Below, one piece after another: positions 32,852-43,738 of a DNA stretch of 64,000 nucleotides; position 1 is the first letter of the stretch; each line of letters opens with the position of its first letter. This DNA comes from Symmetrospora coprosmae (Eukaryota > Basidiomycota > Cystobasidiomycetes > Symmetrosporaceae). A program made the position numbers and the translations under genes. A model generated the notes under the pieces. It made no database searches. It was not told the origin of the DNA and saw only the letters and a list, made by a program, of their open reading frames with translations. The stretch covers positions 310,001 to 374,000 of the forward strand of contig VUYT01000017.1 in assembly GCA_008802785.1 (NCBI GenBank), written 5' to 3'.

Positions 32852-35800
32852 ATGCTCCCACGCAGCCTCCAGCATCGCCTGCTCCAGGCCTCGTTCAGGG
32901 CTGGCCATGGGGTGGCTCCGTCTCGGTCGGCAGCAGCCATGACCACGATGGCCGGGACAATGCACACGCATAGCCATAGCAGGATCCAGCCGCGGTTCAC
33001 ATACAGATACAGCCTGAGCACATCCAGCGCTGCTCGCAACCCGCGCTGGGTCAACAAGAAGTCGGACAACCACACTACCCTCGAGGAGGAGGAGCAGCAC
33101 ACCGACGAGGAGGCTGCGTCAGCGTCAGCGTCGGGCAATGGGGAGGAAGCAGCATCACCATCGACGACACCCTCTACAGGCACACCCGACTCTGCTGCAT
33201 TCGACGCAACGACAAAGGTCCTCGGCAGCGACGCACCCTCAAAGATGCCTCCATCCGGTGACAGCTCCGCTGCCGCGATCACCGACAGCGACAGCGATGC
33301 AGGAGAAACGCCACTGGGAAGCACGGGCACCAGCCCGATAAGGAGGGCAACAAGGGCAATGAAGGGGTCGTCGAACAACGACGGTGCATCGTCACCTTCT
33401 GCTTCCGGTTCAGGGGGAGCCTCCGGATCGTCGGGCTCTTCTGGCAGCAGCAGCAGCGGTGGCGGCAACAGCTCCGGATCGTCCTCCTCATCACAACCCC
33501 AAACCACCCAGATCAGCAAGCCAGTCGTGCCAGAAGTCTATCCTCAAGTATTAGCACTGCCCATCACCCGCCGCCCGCTCTTCCCCGGCTTCTACAAGGC
33601 CGTCGTCGTCCGGAACCCGGCCGTCGTCGCCGCCATCAAGGAGATGATGCGCCGCGGGCAGCCCTACATTGGCGCCTTCCTTCTCAAGGACGAGAACGCC
33701 GACGCAGACACCATCACGGACCTCAACGCCGTCCACGACGTCGGCGTCTTTGCCCAGATCACCTCCACCTTCCCGGCACAGAGCAACGGCAAAGACGAGC
33801 CAGAGGGCCTCACCGCCGTCCTGTACCCGCACCGCAGAATCAAAATCACAGAGCTCCTGCCTCCGAGAGACGGTGCAAGCCCGATTCATGCCATCATCCA
33901 GAACGCGCAGGACGAGGGGATCCTCCCGCCAGTCTCCCCATCGCCATCGTCCAGCAGCGGCAGCTCGGACAGCGGATCCATCTCAGACGCGGCCAGCTCC
34001 TCTTCAGCCTCGTCGGACTCGACCGCACCTAGCTCTGTTGCTTCTGAAGCAGGTGACAGTCACCAGACGGCACCGGCAGCCTCTCAAGACGCCACGAGCG
34101 CCAGTGCCCAGCCCAAGCAGCAGCAGCAGCAGCAGCAGCCCTTCCAGACGACCTTCCTGCAGGACTTTGCCGTCTCGCTCGTCAACGTCGACAACATTGC
34201 CATCGAGCCCTTCAAGAAGTCGTCTCAGGTCGTGCGGGCTGTGACGAGCGAGATCATCTCGGTCTTCAAGGACATTGCCGCGCTCAACCCGCTGTTCCGG
34301 GACCAGATTGCCAACTTTAGCCTGCAGTCTGGCGCTGGAAACGTGTTTGACGAGCCGGAGAAGCTCGCAGATTTCGCGGCCGCGGTCAGCAGCGGCGAGA
34401 TTGAGGAGCTCCAGTCGGTGCTCACGAGCAAGACGATCGAGGACCGCCTGCAGAAGGCGCTCCTCGTGCTCAAGAAGGAGCTCATGAATGCCCAGCTTCA
34501 GAGCAAGATCAGCCGCGAGGTCGAGGGCAAGATCCAGAAGCGCCAACGAGAGTACTACCTCATGGAGCAACTCAAAGGAATCAAGAAGGAGCTCGGCCTC
34601 GAGTCGGACGGCAAAGACAAGATGGTTGAAAAGTTCAAAGAGAAGGCAGACAGCCTGAACATGCCCGAGGCAGTCAAAAAGGTGTTTGACGAGGAGATTT
34701 CAAAGCTTCAGACGCTCGAACCCGCTGCGAGCGAATTCAACGTCACGAGAAACTATCTCGACTGGCTCACCCAGATCCCATGGGGCAGGCACTCGGAGGA
34801 GAACTTTGACATTCCGCACGCCGTGACTGTACTCGACGAGGACCACTACGGCTTGAAGGTAAGCCCAGTCATCTATCTGTCAGCATTGGCCACAAGCTCG
34901 TGGATTGACTTGCCCTGGTGTGGTTCGTTCGTCTCCTCAGGACGTCAAGGACCGCATCCTCGAGTTCCTCGCCGTCGGCAAGCTGCGCGGTACCGTCGAG
35001 GGCAAGATCCTGTGCTTTGTCGGCCCTCCCGGTGTCGGCAAGACGAGCATTGGCAAATCCATTGCGCGCGCGCTCAACCGGCAGTTCTTCCGGTTCAGCG
35101 TCGGCGGTCTTACGGACGTGGCCGAGATCAAGGGACATCGACGGACATAGTGAGTGCCTGCTCTTTTTGCTTACTTTCAGGCGGAAAGGACATGCTGAAC
35201 ACGAGGTATGCCCACTGCAGCGTCGGCGCAATGCCCGGAAAGATCATCCAGGCCCTCAAGAAGGTGCAGACCGAAAACCCGCTCATCCTCATCGATGAGG
35301 TCGACAAGATTGGCCGAGGCATCAATGGCGACCCGGCTTCGGCACTGCTAGAGATGCTCGATCCGGAGCAGAATGTCGCATTCCTGGATCACTACTGCGA
35401 TGTGCCTGTCGACTTGAGCCGAGTCCTCTTCGTCTGCACGGGTGAGTTGCATTGCTGCACTCTAGTCTAGCTGATCTCGAGCTGAGGCTCTCGCCTTGTT
35501 GTGACCTCAGCCAACACCCTCGATACCATCCCTGCACCACTGCTCGACCGGATGGAGGTCATGGAGGTGTCCGGCTACGTCTCGGAGGAGAAAGTTGCTA
35601 TCGCATCCAAGTACCTCGCGCCGCAAGCCAAGACGGGAGCTGGCCTGAAGGACGCCGACGTCGAGCTCACCCCGGACGCGATCGAGACGCTGATCCGGTA
35701 CTATGCGCGCGAGTCTGGTGTGCGCAAGCTCAAGCAGCACATTGAGAAGATCTACCGGAAAGCGGCGCTCAAGATTGTCAAGGACATCGGCGAGGAGAAG

Positions 35801-36883
35801 CTCCCAGAGAGCAGCGCAGTGACCGAGCCGCCTGCGGGCGACAACAGTGCCGTGAAGACTGAGACGGTCCCCGTGGAGCAGGGCACGCCCGAATCGCCCG
35901 CTGCGCAGGCCGCGGTCGACCAGGCAAAGGCCGACCCTGCTGTCAGCCAGGAGGGCAAGGAGGGCCAGGGTGACCGTACGACGACGACCGAAGTTCGCAA
36001 GGCGCTGCAAGTGCCGAGCAGTGTGCATGTTGCCATCGACTCGAAGAACCTGGTCGACTACGTCGGCCCACCCCGCTACCAGCGTGAGCGCATCTACACC
36101 AAGCGCACCCCGCCGGGCGTGTCGACAGGTCTGGGCTACCTCGGCGATGGCGCGGGAAGCGTCATGCCCATCGAGGCGACCGTCATGCCAGGGTCTGGCA
36201 TCCTGCTCACGGGCAAGCTTGGCGAAGTCATCAAGGAGTCGGCGCAGATCGCACTGTCCTTCATCAAGACACATGCGCACACGCTTGGCCTCACCGTCAA
36301 CGCGGCCGACGACATCCTGGAGAAGCGGGCCATCCACGTGCATATGCCAGAAGGCAGCATCGGCAAGGGTGGGTCATAGAGGCTTGGCTGAAAGGGAGGG
36401 AAGTAGAGGCTGAGATGAGCGTCCGCATGTCTACGCAGAGGGACCGAGCGCGGGGACAGCGCTGCTATCCGCCTTCATCAGCCTATTCACCAAGCAGGGC
36501 CTGCCATCTGACTTGGCCATGACGGGAGAGATCACGCTAGCGGGACAAGGTGAGCTTCGTGATGGGAGTGTGCGCATTGTCAAAGCGTCTAGTACTGACT
36601 TATGTCTCCAACTCCCGATCTGACAGTTCTGCCCGTCGGAGGACTGAAAGAAAAGCTGCTTGCAGCACACCGGTCCGGCATCAAGCGCGTCCTCGTACCG
36701 GGGGGTGTGCGCGCCGACATCGAGTACAACGTCCCGTCGTCCATCAAGGACCACATTGAGATCATCTACGTTGACGATGTCAAGCAAGTCATCAAGGAGG
36801 TCTTTAGCGGCAGCGACATTGCGCACGCAGCAGACTCGCTGCCCATCGCATCACAGACAGAAGTCGGCTCGGCCGGACAGTAG
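32852..36883 (+). CDS. PIM1: mitochondrial Lon protease
   Basis: Six exons (32852-34858, 34941-35149, 35221-35441, 35511-36368, 36439-36549, 36627-36883) encode 1220 residues. The start ([20 protein letters not shown]) and following Arg/Ser-rich stretch form a mitochondrial presequence. The LON N-domain (from about residue 225, [20 protein letters not shown]) is split by a Ser- and Gln-rich insert around residues 350-435. The AAA+ module has Walker [10 protein letters not shown], Walker B-type [11 protein letters not shown] and the sensor [12 protein letters not shown]. The protease domain has the Ser-Lys dyad in [12 protein letters not shown] and [12 protein letters not shown]. Pim1 degrades misfolded and oxidised matrix proteins and helps maintain mtDNA. 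An acidic/Ser-rich insert between AAA and protease parts is usual in fungi. Exon phases all close. Confidence 0.96.
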
Positions 36884-37077
36884 ATAACGCATGGGTGTAG
36901 ACGCATTCCTGGGGGACGGCGGCTCTATGCGCTGCCGTCCTTCCTAGATCTTGAATCGCTTTGACTTGTATGTCGCGCAGACAAAGAATCTTTTGTAGCA
37001 GTAGCCGGCCTGAACCACATCAATTCTAGAATCCCTGCTCTTTCCCCTGTCTTCAGAATGCGGCACATCGGCATTCT

Positions 37078-38153
37078 CTAAGCGGCCAGAGCCTTCTGCA
37101 CGTCCGCTGCGATGGCGTCCGGCGTCGTCGTCGATCCGTATCGCTGGATCACCTTGCCGTCCTTGCCAACGAGGAACTGGAGCGGGCAGACGCGATCATG
37201 TCAGGCACGGTACAAAGGCACAGCGCATCTGCACACCCGCTCACCTTCTCGAAGTTCCATTCTTTCGCGATGCCGGTACAACCGGATGTTAGCTCTGCGC
37301 GCGTCAGCTTCCTCTGAGCGGACAGCGCACTCACTGATAAGGCTGCACGGACATCACAAGATGCGATACATTGTCAGCGACCGGGGACTACGAGTCATCG
37401 CGATACAACTCATACACGTACGTCAAGCCCAGGTATCCGGATTTCTGGCTTTTGAGCCAGTTGTAGATCGGGTGTGCGTCTGACCCGTTCACGTTGGTCT
37501 TCTTGGTGATGGGGAAGGTGACGTCGTAGGTCTAGGATGCTCGAGTAGCGCTCAGCAAGGAGACCCGACCTTTGAGTGCGAGAGATGCGCCTACGTTCTT
37601 GCAGAACTGGGCGATAGTGGCGTCATCTCCCGGTTCCTGGCCGCCGACTAGAACAAAGGCTGAGCGTCAGCGGATCGTAGCAACAAGGCTACTCTACCGC
37701 TTACATTGGTTGCACGGGAAGCCGAGAATGACGAGACCCTGGTCCTTGTACTTCTGGTAAAGCGCCTCGAGGCCAGAGTACTGCTTCGTGAAGCCGCACT
37801 TGGAGGCCAGGTTGACGCAGAGGACGACTTTGCCTTGGAAGTCGCCCATGGGGAGAGTCGTGCCCTGCGCGCGGTATGCAAGCGGTCTCAGCCTACATCC
37901 TGAGCGGGTTGACAAAGCCGCAGGACTAATGGCATACGCCTGGGATCTCGGCGGAGAGATCGTAGAACTCTGACATGATGGCGGGTGACTGGTGCAGCGT
38001 TCGTGTTTGGCGGGTCGGACGGTATGTGCGTGAGGTGAAGAGCAGCTGGCTAGCGGGACGTTGAAGGGCGAGCACCGAAAAAGAGGACGAAAGGCACGGG
38101 GTTTGCAAGGCGGAAGCTCGGAAGACGTTACTTGCGAGTCTGAGCGATGTCAT
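37078..38153 (-). CDS. HYR1: glutathione/thioredoxin peroxidase (Gpx family) with possible mitochondrial start
   Basis: Seven exons (37938-38153, 37705-37864, 37595-37647, 37422-37531, 37335-37342, 37245-37294, 37078-37176) give 231 residues from the upstream ATG or 172 from the ATG at 37976. The short form matches the usual Gpx size and starts [13 protein letters not shown]. The catalytic set is Cys ([15 protein letters not shown]), Gln ([14 protein letters not shown]) and Trp (KEWNFEK), with cysteine in place of selenocysteine, so thioredoxin-dependent peroxide reduction is likely. The upstream extension ([14 protein letters not shown] to [11 protein letters not shown]) has Arg/Ser and no acidic residues, like a mitochondrial presequence. 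Relative to relatives there are about ten extra residues before the Trp motif, coded by an 8 nt exon plus the start of the next; that junction is the least certain. Confidence 0.9.
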
Positions 38154-38723
38154 GCGGTGAGAGTAAGCACGACCTGGAGAAGGCGAAGCCGTACGACCCT
38201 CTCGCGCGAACGCGGAGGCGCCTCGGGTGAGATCCGACGCTGTCGACGAAAAAGCGGAGGCATCCGCAACGAGGTTGCAGGCACACGGGCGGGCTTTACA
38301 GATGCCTGCTGGTGTGCCATTGTCTTTACACATGTCTTCGAATGCGTCCAATCCACGCTATCAGCCATCCCTTTTTTCGTGAGCGTCCAGGATATCAGCA
38401 TCAGTCCTGCTTGTTCAGTCGTCAATCGCAATCATGGATTCGCAAGATCCACGCGGATCCGGAGCGGCTCGGAGGTGTACACCAGATCTGACCCCTGCTC
38501 TTATGCATTGACCCTGATTCGCAGTCTGGCTTGCATCGGACCACTCCTCCGCTTACATCATCCTCCTTTTCGCGCGCGATCTGGACCCTCTGGAAAAAGT
38601 GACGGCCGCCTCTATCGGCCCCACGCGGAGGCCGGAAACGCAGAGTGCACCTGACTCAGGCATCGCATCGACGAGCTTCTTCCCTCTTTCCACATCGAAC
38701 ACCGAATAACAAGACATAGCACA
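38154..38723. promoter_or_regulatory. divergent promoter between Gpx and PDX1
   Basis: Shared upstream region of the minus-strand peroxidase and the plus-strand vitamin B6 gene. No distinct motif was identified. Confidence 0.5.
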
Positions 38724-40336
38724 ATGGCATACACCAACGGAACAACCAACGGCGAGTCGTCCGCTCCTCCTGCGACCACGCTCCACATCAACGGCCATGG
38801 ACCGCCTGCGGGAGAGCGCCAGAGCTTCAACGTCAAGGTGAGACCGGGCGGACAAATGTTAGAGAGATCCGTAGGCTGACAATACGGCTACACAATACGG
38901 CTACACAAACAGGCTGGACTTGCTAGTGAGCAGCCAGTGCACTGCTGAGTATCACTCCGAACCGTCCTGATGCCGTCCCGCATCTTCCAGAGATGCTCAA
39001 GGGGTGAGTCCGGAAAATGTCCTGGAGGGCCGAAAACAGCCCAAAACAGCCTTCTGATGCCTTGGATCGTATTATAGTGGCGTCATCTTAGACGTCATGA
39101 ACGTGGAGTACTGCGCCGCAATCTGGGCTGTTTGGCAGTCTGTAGCCGTCCTGACGCGTTCTGCTTTCCGTCCAGGCAAGCAATCCTCGCCGAAAAGGCC
39201 GGCGCCTGCGCCGTCATGGCGCTCGAGAGGTGAGAACATCCTGTGATAGCAATGTTGACGTTCAGCTAACGTTCGCTTGACGTAGGGTGCCCTCGAAGAT
39301 TCGCGCGGAGGGCGGCGTCGCCCGCATGTCCGAGTATGCCACCGGACTCTAGCCTCGACAGGAACACATCTAATGCCCATGACAGCCCGCAGATGATCAA
39401 GGAGATAATGGCTGCTGTCAGCATACCGGTCATGGCTAAGGTGAGCTGGCCCCAGGTCTCTGTTGCCTCCGTTTATCAGTTCTGGCGCTGAAGCTGCCTA
39501 TTTCGCGGCTTTCTTCCATTGATCTAGGTCCGAATCGGTCACCTCGCTGAGTGAGTATACCCATAGAGCCGCACTTCTGGCTACGCATGGCAGCCATACA
39601 GCAACAACGTATTCACCATCCTGCTGCCTCTGTTTCCAGGGCCAAGATCATCGAGGCACTTGGTGTCGACTACATCGACGAGTCCGAGGTCCTCACGCCC
39701 GCTGACCCGAGCGAGCACATCAATAAACACGAATACAACGTGCCCTTCGTGTGCGGATGCAAGGACCTCGGCGAGGCTTTGCGACGCATTGCAGAGGGAG
39801 CGGCTATGATCCGGACCAAGGGTGAAGCCGGCACTGGCAACATCATCGCGGCAACCGAGCACACCAAGAAGGTCTCTCAACAGTGCCGCTACCTGACCGT
39901 TCTGACCGACTCCGAGCTGTACACCTATGCGAAGGAGATTCGGGCGCCCATTGAGCTCGTGCGCCAGGTCGCCAAGCTGGGTCGTCTGCCCGTCGTCAAC
40001 TTCGCTGCCGGGGGCGTGGCCACGCCTGCAGATGCAGCTCTCTGCATGATGCTCGGATGCGATGGCGTTTTTGTCGGCTCGGGTGTCTTCGACTCATCCA
40101 ACCCGGAGGCCTACGCTCGCGCAATCGTCGAGGCCGTCACTCACTACAACGACCCGGTCAAGCTTGCAGAGATCTCGACCGGTCTCGGTGCAGGTATGAA
40201 GGGAGAGAACGACCTTAAGCGGGAGGGTCTCACGAGTGCGTATCTTCACCAGGACGCACTGACCGCAAGGAGTCTTGAGCTGACACGATTACCTTTCCTG
40301 CACTGTGCTACAGAGATGAGCGAGAGAGGCTACTAA
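38724..40336 (+). CDS. SNZ1: pyridoxal 5'-phosphate synthase, synthase subunit Pdx1/Snz
   Basis: Ten exons (38724-38837, 38913-38925, 38991-39003, 39078-39107, 39176-39229, 39286-39333, 39386-39440, 39528-39550, 39640-40235, 40314-40336) encode 322 residues. The (beta/alpha)8 barrel builds PLP from ribose 5-phosphate, glyceraldehyde 3-phosphate and glutamine-derived ammonia. Family blocks are [83 protein letters not shown] and [15 protein letters not shown]. The catalytic lysines sit in VMALERVPSKIR and VMAKVRIGH. Two 13 nt micro-exons encode AGLA and KMLKG; every phase closes. It lies 272 bp upstream of the glutaminase subunit gene on the same strand. Confidence 0.96.
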
Positions 40337-40608
40337 GTGTCGAATCTTGCGCTTCGTGTATTGATATTGTCGGGCCTGCTCCTTGCAATGTAGTCCCATC
40401 TCTAGCTGCGTGCTTTCTTTGCCAAGCTAGATTGCCCTGCTCAATGCTTCTTGTTGCTACTCTCATCGCTGTAATACTGCTCGTTCTGCCTCTTCTGCTC
40501 GTATGCCCGTCAGAAGATCTACGCGTTCATGGGTCTGTGGCGATTTTCGCGCGTGGAGTCAGCCGCCACAATTCCGTAACACTTCTCCTTCGCTCAACCA
40601 TTTCCGCC

Positions 40609-41425
40609 ATGACCGCATCCACTTCAGCATCACCCGTGCAGCTCACCGTCGGCGTCTTGGCCCTGCAAGGCGGCTTCCACGAGCATGCCGACCTCTTGCG
40701 GACAGCAGGCCGGAACCTGGGATCTGTGCTGGAGCTCCGAGTCGTCTTCGTGCGGACGGCGCGCGAGCTCGAAGGGTGCGATGCGCTCATTATCCCTGGC
40801 GGCGAGAGCACGACCATGATCCTGCTCGCGACCAACAACGGCCTAGTCGCGCCGCTCCGCGACTTCATCGCCAAAAAGCCCGTCTGGGGCACATGCGCAG
40901 GCATGATTCTCCTCTCAGAGGGCATCTACCGCGAGAGCGGCGACACGAAGCCAAAGCAGGAAGGGTTGGGCGGAGTGGATCTCTGCGTTGTCAGGAATCA
41001 ATACGGCCGCCAGGTGAGCTGAGCATGCTGCTGCTCTTGCTCCTGCACTGGCAAGCTCTCTCTCCGAAAGCGAGCTGCTGACTCGATCGACTTGTCTGCA
41101 GCTCGCGTCTTTCGAGCACGCCCTCGAGTTCAGCGGGATCCGCGACCCTAAGTACCCCATCAATGCCGTGTTCATCCGCGCGCCCATTGTGCACCACTTC
41201 CTCCCGCTCTCCGAAGGCGCCGAAGCGATACAGGTCCTCGCCACCGTGCCGCGCGAGAAGCTGCCCACGTCAAAGCTCGGCTCGCCAGAGCTTGGGCCGG
41301 ACGCGCACATCGTTGCATTGCGGCAAGGACACAAGATGGTCACTTCCTTCCACCCCGAATTGTCGGACGACCCGCGGATACACGAGTACTTCCTCCGCGA
41401 GCTGGTCATGTCCCGGCAGCAATGA
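40609..41425 (+). CDS. SNO1: pyridoxal 5'-phosphate synthase, glutaminase subunit Pdx2/Sno
   Basis: Two exons (40609-41013, 41102-41425) encode 242 residues. This class I glutamine amidotransferase releases ammonia from glutamine and channels it to Pdx1. Visible motifs are VGVLALQGGFHEH at the start, LIIPGGESTTM, the nucleophile elbow WGTCAGMILL with the catalytic Cys, and the His-Glu pair in TSFHPELSDD. A fungal insert (GLVAPLRD to KKPVWG is standard; FLPLSEGAEAIQVLATVPRE is longer than in bacteria) explains the extra length over the about 200-residue bacterial PdxT. The same-strand pairing with PDX1 suggests shared control by vitamin B6 or growth phase, as for yeast SNZ/SNO pairs, which are divergent instead. 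Confidence 0.96.
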
Positions 41426-42056
41426 AGAGCAGGACCGGGCAGGTTCGCACTATATGCAAAGCTATGATGTCGTTATAGAAGGAGATGATACCGTTCACAC
41501 GCAAGGTAACGCATTACATCACTCGCAGGGTGAATGCGCAGAGAAGCCGCCAGCGTGTTCGATTCGCGGGTAACCTTGGGTCTATACTCGACGGGCCAGA
41601 CATCCAGAGCAGCGACCGCGGCTACCGCATCGATCCATAAGTACTGTCAATCGGATCTCCATGTCACCCAGCCCTCAAGATATGGTCAACCAACGTTGGC
41701 AGTTCTTTGCTCACGAGCTCGCGCAGGTGGCAAATGAAAATAGGGGGCTAAGGGCGCTTGCTCCCATGCTGTCCAAGCGGAAGACGCAGACACAGCCTGG
41801 CACGGAGCCTGGCTTTAAAATCTGACCGAATGAAAGCTAGACATGGTACTCCCTCCCTCAGTCCGCCCTTTCCGCTCGACTCGCCAGCCATCCCAGTGCG
41901 CTCGCCTTTTCGGGCAGACACGACCCGCCCCTGTGCCTGACGATTTGCAGGCGAGACGGTGCCTCGAGGCTGCACGCCCGCGCCTCCGCCTGCATCTTGT
42001 TCGCGTTACTGGTACCTTTGGCTACTGACCATACGATACTTCGCTCACCTCACTTG
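41426..42056. other. intergenic before kinase-like gene
   Basis: No supported gene. A segment around 41500-41580 has a GTTCGATTC box and flanking inverted repeat reminiscent of a tRNA but lacks a D-arm; it is not called. Confidence 0.45.
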
Positions 42057-43533
42057 ATGGACGCCTGGTATAGCGATAGCGTCTGGGAGGATCCGCCTCT
42101 CGACGCAGGCTCAAGTTCGTCCGACTTGGACACGCTCTCGCACTCATCGCGGACGTCATCAACCAGTACTGACCACTCGTCGTGGAAGGTCAGACGCCGT
42201 CCGTGAGCGTTGTGGCACACGCATAAGCTGAACGAGACGCCTTGCAGCACACCGCCAAATGCTGGACCCCAGAAATATGGGCCGGCTTCGACCGCTTCTT
42301 GCTCAGACACGGATACGAGCTGCTGACGAGGGACGGTGACTCGCCGACGTGCACTTGGGAGGAAGATCCCGAGACCTTCTTGTTACAGCGGGCCGAAGTG
42401 GCGCTAGCGGATTATTACCCTGTGAGGCGCTCATCAGGGCGTTCAGAGCGCAGAACTGCAACTCAACGAAAGACCATGGCACGCCTTCACTGCATTGTTC
42501 CAGTACGAGAACGTCAGAAAGGCTATAGGCTACCGTCAGCCACGCAGAGAAGTCTTCGTCCGAGCGCTCGTCGACAACCCTGCCAGTGACGAAGTGCTCG
42601 CTCTCACTATGTCAGAATCCGCTTCCGCGCGCAAAGATCCGCGCAATCATGTTGTCGGTGAGACTCCTTTGCATTGTCTTCGTGAAAGCTGGCTTGTAGC
42701 GATAGTTTCGCTGACTTCTAGCCACAGAAACGCTGGACATTCTCGAGACTGAGTTGGTAGACGGCATTCGCGTGCATTTCATCGTTCAGGTGGACGGCGG
42801 AGAACCTTGTTTCACCTTTCCCTTTACGGATGAGCGACTTTGGCGGAAGTTCGTCTTGAACTGCTTCGAGGTGAGTTGGCATGAGCTAGCATACAGGGCG
42901 GTATAGATGTAGAAGGCTGACTCGCTTCAGCCTGACCCATAGGGCGTTGCCTTCCTGCACGAGCGTGGTATCGCCCATCTTGACATGTGAGTTGTGCTAA
43001 TTGCCATGGCTGTCCTCGTCTGGCTGAGACCTTTGCTGTGCAGCGGACCGATGAACGTGCTCTACGATGAAGCGAGACAACGGCCATCTCTCATCGACTT
43101 CGAAGGGTGTCAGGTATTCAGGGAGGGGATTTTAGATGCAGGCAAACGATCTGCACTGCCTCATCGCTCGCCACTAGCGGTCAATGCCCGGCTTCCGGAG
43201 CTTGGCAAGCCTTTTGATCCATTCGCAGCGGATTGCTGGATGCTCGGTGCGTCTGCGTGATCGTCTTCACGGACACTAGCGGTACTATGGCTGACACCGC
43301 TCCACTAATAGGCGACATGCTATTGCAAATGCGCCCACTTCCCGAGACGGATCTTGTGGCATTGTTTCGCTTCATTTCGGGTGGGGCTCATTGCGATCTA
43401 GGGCGCACGGGAGCCACGAGCTGAAGCATACAACGCATTTACAGTGCGCGAGCCAAAAGCCCGTCCGACCGTGCCATACGCCCTGGCCGCGATCCGTCAC
43501 ATTCTAGAGTCAGATGCAGGGTTGCAGCATTAG
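42057..43533 (+). CDS. divergent protein-kinase-like protein
   Basis: A model of eight exons (42057-42188, 42248-42397, 42447-42657, 42728-42870, 42943-42986, 43044-43246, 43312-43380, 43421-43533) gives 354 residues. The C-lobe of a kinase fold is readable: FLHERGIAHLDIGPMNVLYD (catalytic-loop Asp and Asn kept, HLD for HRD), SLIDFEGC (DFE for DFG), GKPFDPFAADCWMLGDMLL, and a final helix ARPTVPYALAAIRHIL. This arrangement is common in large basidiomycete families of kinase-like proteins of unknown role. The N-lobe is weakly conserved and I see no clear glycine loop. Two introns are very short (49 and 40 nt) and their borders are inferred only from frame, so the gene may be decaying. Activity is doubtful. 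Confidence 0.6.
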
Positions 43534-43738
43534 CCTTAGTGGGGGTGATTTTCAGAGATGAGCATCTGTACTGGAGCACTTGCACGTGGAGCAGGGCAGG
43601 GACTACTAATCAGTCGAAGCTCGCCCGATGGCAGGTCCCCAGGACGGACAGTCCAGGCACCACCGCAGACTAGCGGCGGCATGGCTACGTCGGTGTCCTG
43701 CAGAGCAGCCTTGAATGCAGGCAGGGTAGCCAGGGCGC

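Noticed and set aside
41500-41580. tRNA-like segment with GTTCGATTC box and AAGGT/ACCTT flanks
   Set aside because: The T-stem has a mismatch, the acceptor stem pairs poorly and no D-arm or anticodon stem can be drawn.
42422-42446. 25 nt intron in the kinase-like gene
   Set aside because: A 49 nt intron (42398-42446) with the same acceptor also keeps the frame and is more plausible.
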